Below, one piece after another: positions 45,053-47,329 of a DNA stretch of 47,329 bases (position 1 is its first letter; the number at the start of each line of letters is the position of its first letter). Origin of the DNA: Streptomyces sp. ST2-7A (GTDB lineage Bacteria > Actinomycetota > Actinomycetes > Streptomycetales > Streptomycetaceae); contig NZ_JAJUWS010000050.1 in NCBI RefSeq assembly GCF_021390475.1, forward strand, positions 1-47,329, given 5' to 3'. The translations under genes and the position numbers were made by a program. The notes below the pieces were generated by a model that saw only the letters and a program-made list of their open reading frames with translations, ran no database searches and was not told the origin of the DNA.

Positions 45053-45559
45053 ATGAGGCAACGGGACAGGGAGAGTTACCACGAGTTCATCCGCGTACGC
45101 AGCGGGCCGCTCTACCGATCGGCCTGCCTGCTGACCGGTGGGGACACCCATCTCGCGGAGGACATGGTGCAGGAGACCTTCGGGCGGATGTACTCCGCCT
45201 GGAGCCGGCGTTCCTGCATCGAGAACCCGGTGGGCTACGCACAGAAGGTGCTGATACGGGCTCATCTGACGCATCGCCGCCGTCGCAGCAGCGGTGAGCG
45301 GCCGGTGGACGGCCTACCCGACCACGGTACCGAGGGGGAGGACACCCCGCTGCGGGTGACCCTCCTGACCGCGCTCTCCCAGCTCTCCGCCGAGGACCGG
45401 GCGGTACTCGTCCTGCGCTTCTGGGAGGACCTGAGCGTGGAGCGGACCGCCGAGGTCATGCGTACCACCCCGGGAGCCGTACGCAGCCGCAGCGGCCGGG
45501 CGCTGACCCGCCTGCGCGCCGTGCTCGGCGCCCGGGACATCACCGAACTGACCGCGTAA
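45053..45559 (+). CDS. ECF RNA polymerase sigma factor (SigE family)
   Basis: A 168-residue group 4 sigma factor. Region 2 (about 1-75) contains YHEFIRVRSGPLYRSACLLTGGDTHLAEDMVQETFGRMY, which binds core polymerase and the -10 element; region 4 (about 105-165) has LSAEDRAVLVLRFWEDLSVERTAEVMRTTPGAVRSRSGRALTRLR with the helix-turn-helix for the -35 element. There is no region 3 or extra C-terminal domain. ATG 45053 has AGGGGG upstream; upstream frame residues are non-coding. The next gene starts 27 nt later and encodes a membrane protein, the position normally held by an anti-sigma factor. Confidence 0.92.
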   Translation: MRQRDRESYHEFIRVRSGPLYRSACLLTGGDTHLAEDMVQETFGRMYSAWSRRSCIENPVGYAQKVLIRAHLTHRRRRSSGERPVDGLPDHGTEGEDTPLRVTLLTALSQLSAEDRAVLVLRFWEDLSVERTAEVMRTTPGAVRSRSGRALTRLRAVLGARDITELTA

Positions 45560-45586
45560 CCCGTCACCGCAGGGAGGGCGAGAAAC

Positions 45587-47113
45587 ATGAGCGCACACGA
45601 CGAGAACACCTTCCCCGCCGGGGGCGGGGAGGAGAAGGACACCCCGACCGGAAGCGGGCGGCGGGACCCGAGGCTCCCGGCCGACCCGGAGCGGGGGTCG
45701 AACCGGGTCCCGGAGGCCGATGACATCCACGGACAAAAGACCGTCGTCGGTACCCCCGGGTACGGCGGGGCGCGGAGCACCACGGGCTCGGACGAGCCGG
45801 GCGGCCCGGAGACCGAATTCGAACAGAGGCTGGCCGACATGCTCCGACGCACCGGTGACGAATTCCGCCCCGACACCCCGAAGCTGATGGAGGGTGGCCT
45901 GCGGCGCGGCCGGGCCCGGGTGTGGCGCAGGCGGGCCGCGATGATGACCGGTGCGGCCTCCCTGGTCGCCGTCACGGTGGCGGCCATATCCCTGCCCGGC
46001 GGTGACCGCTCGACCCCGGTCGCCGCCGACATTCCGCGAACGGGCGAGGACATGGTGGAGACCCTGTTGGCGATGCTGCCCGAGGACACCGCGATGGAGA
46101 GCTCCGAGGGGTTCGGCCCGGACCTCCACCCCGAGCCCGTCGTCTGGATGCAACTGGAGGACGGCCCCGGTTCCCTCGACGTCACCCTCGCCCTCGGCCG
46201 CACCGTGGAGGAGGGCGGGGACGGTCCCGTGGACTGCGCCGCCCGGGAGGAGTTCGAGGAGGCGGGGGAGGAAGTCGAGTGTGAGGAGCGGCGGCTGGCC
46301 GACGGTTCCGTGCTCTCGGTGGCCTCATGGGAGGACGCCGTTTCGTCGGTCGACATCGTCGGGGGCGAGGGGTTCGCCACCCGCACCCTGGAGGCGACCC
46401 TCCGGGGCCCCGGAGGGTCCGACGGCGAGGGCCCCGGCGGGCGCCAGGTGTTCTTCTCCATGACCAAGGACGTGGCGGGGCCGGAGGAGTTGGAGGGGTA
46501 CGCCTTCCCGATCAACCGGGACACCCTGGAGGAGGTCGTCCTCGCGCCGGTGTGGCAGGGGGTTCTCGACGAGGTGGACGTCCGGCACGGCCCGCCCGCC
46601 GAGGGTGACGGGACCGAGGACGACGGGGAGGAGTGGGAGCCGCCGACCGCCGAGAAGGCCGCGGAGGTCCGTGAGCACCTGGCCGGTCTTCTCCCCGAGG
46701 GGATCGACATGACCGAGCACCCGGGGGAGCCGGGGTTCCTGCCCGGTGTGGTGCTGGACGACGGCGACGGCGCCGTGCGGGCCGACATCGACTTCGGACC
46801 GGAGGGTTACCTCGTCGGCGGCGACGATCCCGCCTTCGGTCTCGACGACCCGGTATCCGACTGCGTCGAGGAGTCCCGGACCGACGGCCTGCGGGTGGCG
46901 GTCTGCACGCTCTCCGACCCCGAGTACACCTCGGAGACCCTGTGGTGGGCGCACGCCATGCACCCCGACGGCTTCCGCGTCGAGTTCACGGTGATCAACG
47001 CCCCCGACCACGGTGAGGAGCCGATCCGGGAGGACATGCCGCTCTCGACGGACGACCTGGTGCGCGTCGCGACCGACCCGGGCTGGCGGGAGGTGATGGC
47101 GGCCGGGGAGTGA
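45587..47113 (+). CDS. One-TM protein with duplicated extracytoplasmic domain, likely sigma partner
   Basis: A 508-residue protein with a polar, probably disordered cytoplasmic part (1-80), a short helical segment EFEQRLADMLRRTGDEFRP, a basic stretch, one transmembrane helix (about 117-136) and two related extracytoplasmic domains (about 148-345 and 355-508). Both domains run LLxxLPE, then an acidic beta region, two Cys, and end in a segment like TLEEVVLAPVWQGVLD and TDDLVRVATDPGWREVM. There is no zinc anti-sigma HxxxCxxC motif. I infer a membrane partner of the sigma factor because of the 27-nt gap and topology. ATG 45587 has AGGGAGG upstream. The family is not one I recognise. Confidence 0.75.
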   Translation: MSAHDENTFPAGGGEEKDTPTGSGRRDPRLPADPERGSNRVPEADDIHGQKTVVGTPGYGGARSTTGSDEPGGPETEFEQRLADMLRRTGDEFRPDTPKLMEGGLRRGRARVWRRRAAMMTGAASLVAVTVAAISLPGGDRSTPVAADIPRTGEDMVETLLAMLPEDTAMESSEGFGPDLHPEPVVWMQLEDGPGSLDVTLALGRTVEEGGDGPVDCAAREEFEEAGEEVECEERRLADGSVLSVASWEDAVSSVDIVGGEGFATRTLEATLRGPGGSDGEGPGGRQVFFSMTKDVAGPEELEGYAFPINRDTLEEVVLAPVWQGVLDEVDVRHGPPAEGDGTEDDGEEWEPPTAEKAAEVREHLAGLLPEGIDMTEHPGEPGFLPGVVLDDGDGAVRADIDFGPEGYLVGGDDPAFGLDDPVSDCVEESRTDGLRVAVCTLSDPEYTSETLWWAHAMHPDGFRVEFTVINAPDHGEEPIREDMPLSTDDLVRVATDPGWREVMAAGE

Positions 47114-47118
47114 GGTTC

Positions 47119-47151
47119 CCCGGAGCCGGGCGCCGGGCGCCCGGCTCCGGG
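47119..47151. terminator. Terminator between the sigma operon and the cyclophilin gene
   Basis: A perfect 15-bp stem (47119-47133 with 47137-47151) and a 3-nt loop start 6 nt after the stop of the membrane partner. Confidence 0.75.
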
Positions 47152-47242
47152 CCCTCGGCACCCGGGCGGCTCGGCCCTCCGGTCCCGGGGGCCGCCCCCG
47201 AGCCGGGCCACCCGCGCCCGGGGCGGGGGCCCGCGACCGGGA

Positions 47243-47329
47243 TCAGTTGATCTCGATGCCCTCGATCACCACGTCCTCTGCCGGCTTGTCGTTCGGGCCG
47301 GTCTCGGTGGCGGCGATCTCGTCCACCAC
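47243..47329 (-). CDS. Peptidyl-prolyl isomerase (cyclophilin-type), 3' end only
   Basis: The last 28 codons of a minus-strand gene that continues beyond the window. The visible residues VVDEIAATETGPNDKPAEDV and the closing VIEGIEIN match the C-terminus of cyclophilin-type peptidyl-prolyl isomerases (V-D-I-a-v-T...D-P...vvI-v-i). The catalytic part is outside the window, so activity and location cannot be judged. Confidence 0.6.
   Translation of the reverse strand: MVDEIAATETGPNDKPAEDVVIEGIEIN

Overview
The window reads as a chromosome segment from a Streptomyces-type actinomycete. The evidence is very high GC with GC-rich third codon positions, GTG and TTG starts, a mycothiol-dependent detoxification gene (mca), an acyl-CoA carboxylase beta/epsilon gene set, a Streptomyces-style HutH, and a gene order (pccE-pccB / birA-cya-enoyl-CoA hydratase-GGDEF-hutH ... 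msrA-cystathionine gamma-synthase ... ilvA ... mca-greA-PEPCK) that I remember as conserved in streptomycetes. No rRNA, tRNA, CRISPR array, integrase or transposase was seen. It looks like core chromosome with small accessory patches.

Layout. (1) 1-7300: two tandem paralogous secreted S8 proteases on the minus strand. They share TTG starts, matching promoters (CTGAAY-N16-TAGGTT) and a 3' end that is about 96% identical over 430 bp. (2) 7450-9840: a 44-residue membrane protein, carboxylase epsilon and beta subunits, and the divergent biotin ligase that would load biotin on the partner alpha subunit. (3) 10780-16200, plus strand: class III adenylate cyclase, enoyl-CoA hydratase, a GAF-GGDEF protein with a large low-complexity insertion, and histidine ammonia-lyase. 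Cyclic nucleotide signalling genes therefore sit beside catabolic enzymes. (4) 16270-19090: small secreted and membrane proteins, an acidic conserved protein, and a methyltransferase flanked by decayed remnants of a phosphotransferase and a NUDIX gene. (5) 19150-25200: MsrA with a membrane-anchored partner, cystathionine gamma-synthase, a MarR regulator and an ACT-domain threonine ammonia-lyase. (6) 25715-31481: a DrrA/DrrB-type exporter, then a membrane-anchored STAND NTPase with TPR repeats and an Arg in place of the P-loop Lys. (7) 31603-36160: mca with a translationally coupled membrane protein, DUF4307 protein, a proteinase-K-like secreted S8 protease, and greA. (8) 36280-44356: DUF255 thioredoxin-fold protein, hemolysin III-like protein, GTP-type PEPCK, an alanine-type aminotransferase, and a divergent fold-III PLP D-amino-acid deaminase-like enzyme. 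(9) 45053-47329: an ECF sigma factor, a one-TM partner with a duplicated extracytoplasmic domain, and the 3' end of a probable cyclophilin.

A recurring theme is leaderless expression: at about a dozen genes an in-frame start lies 6-8 nt after a TANNNT-like -10 box with no ribosome binding site. Most convergent gene pairs are separated by long GC-rich inverted repeats, up to a perfect 28-bp stem. The best candidates for something undescribed are the sigma factor plus duplicated sensor pair, the membrane STAND protein, and the two converting S8 proteases.
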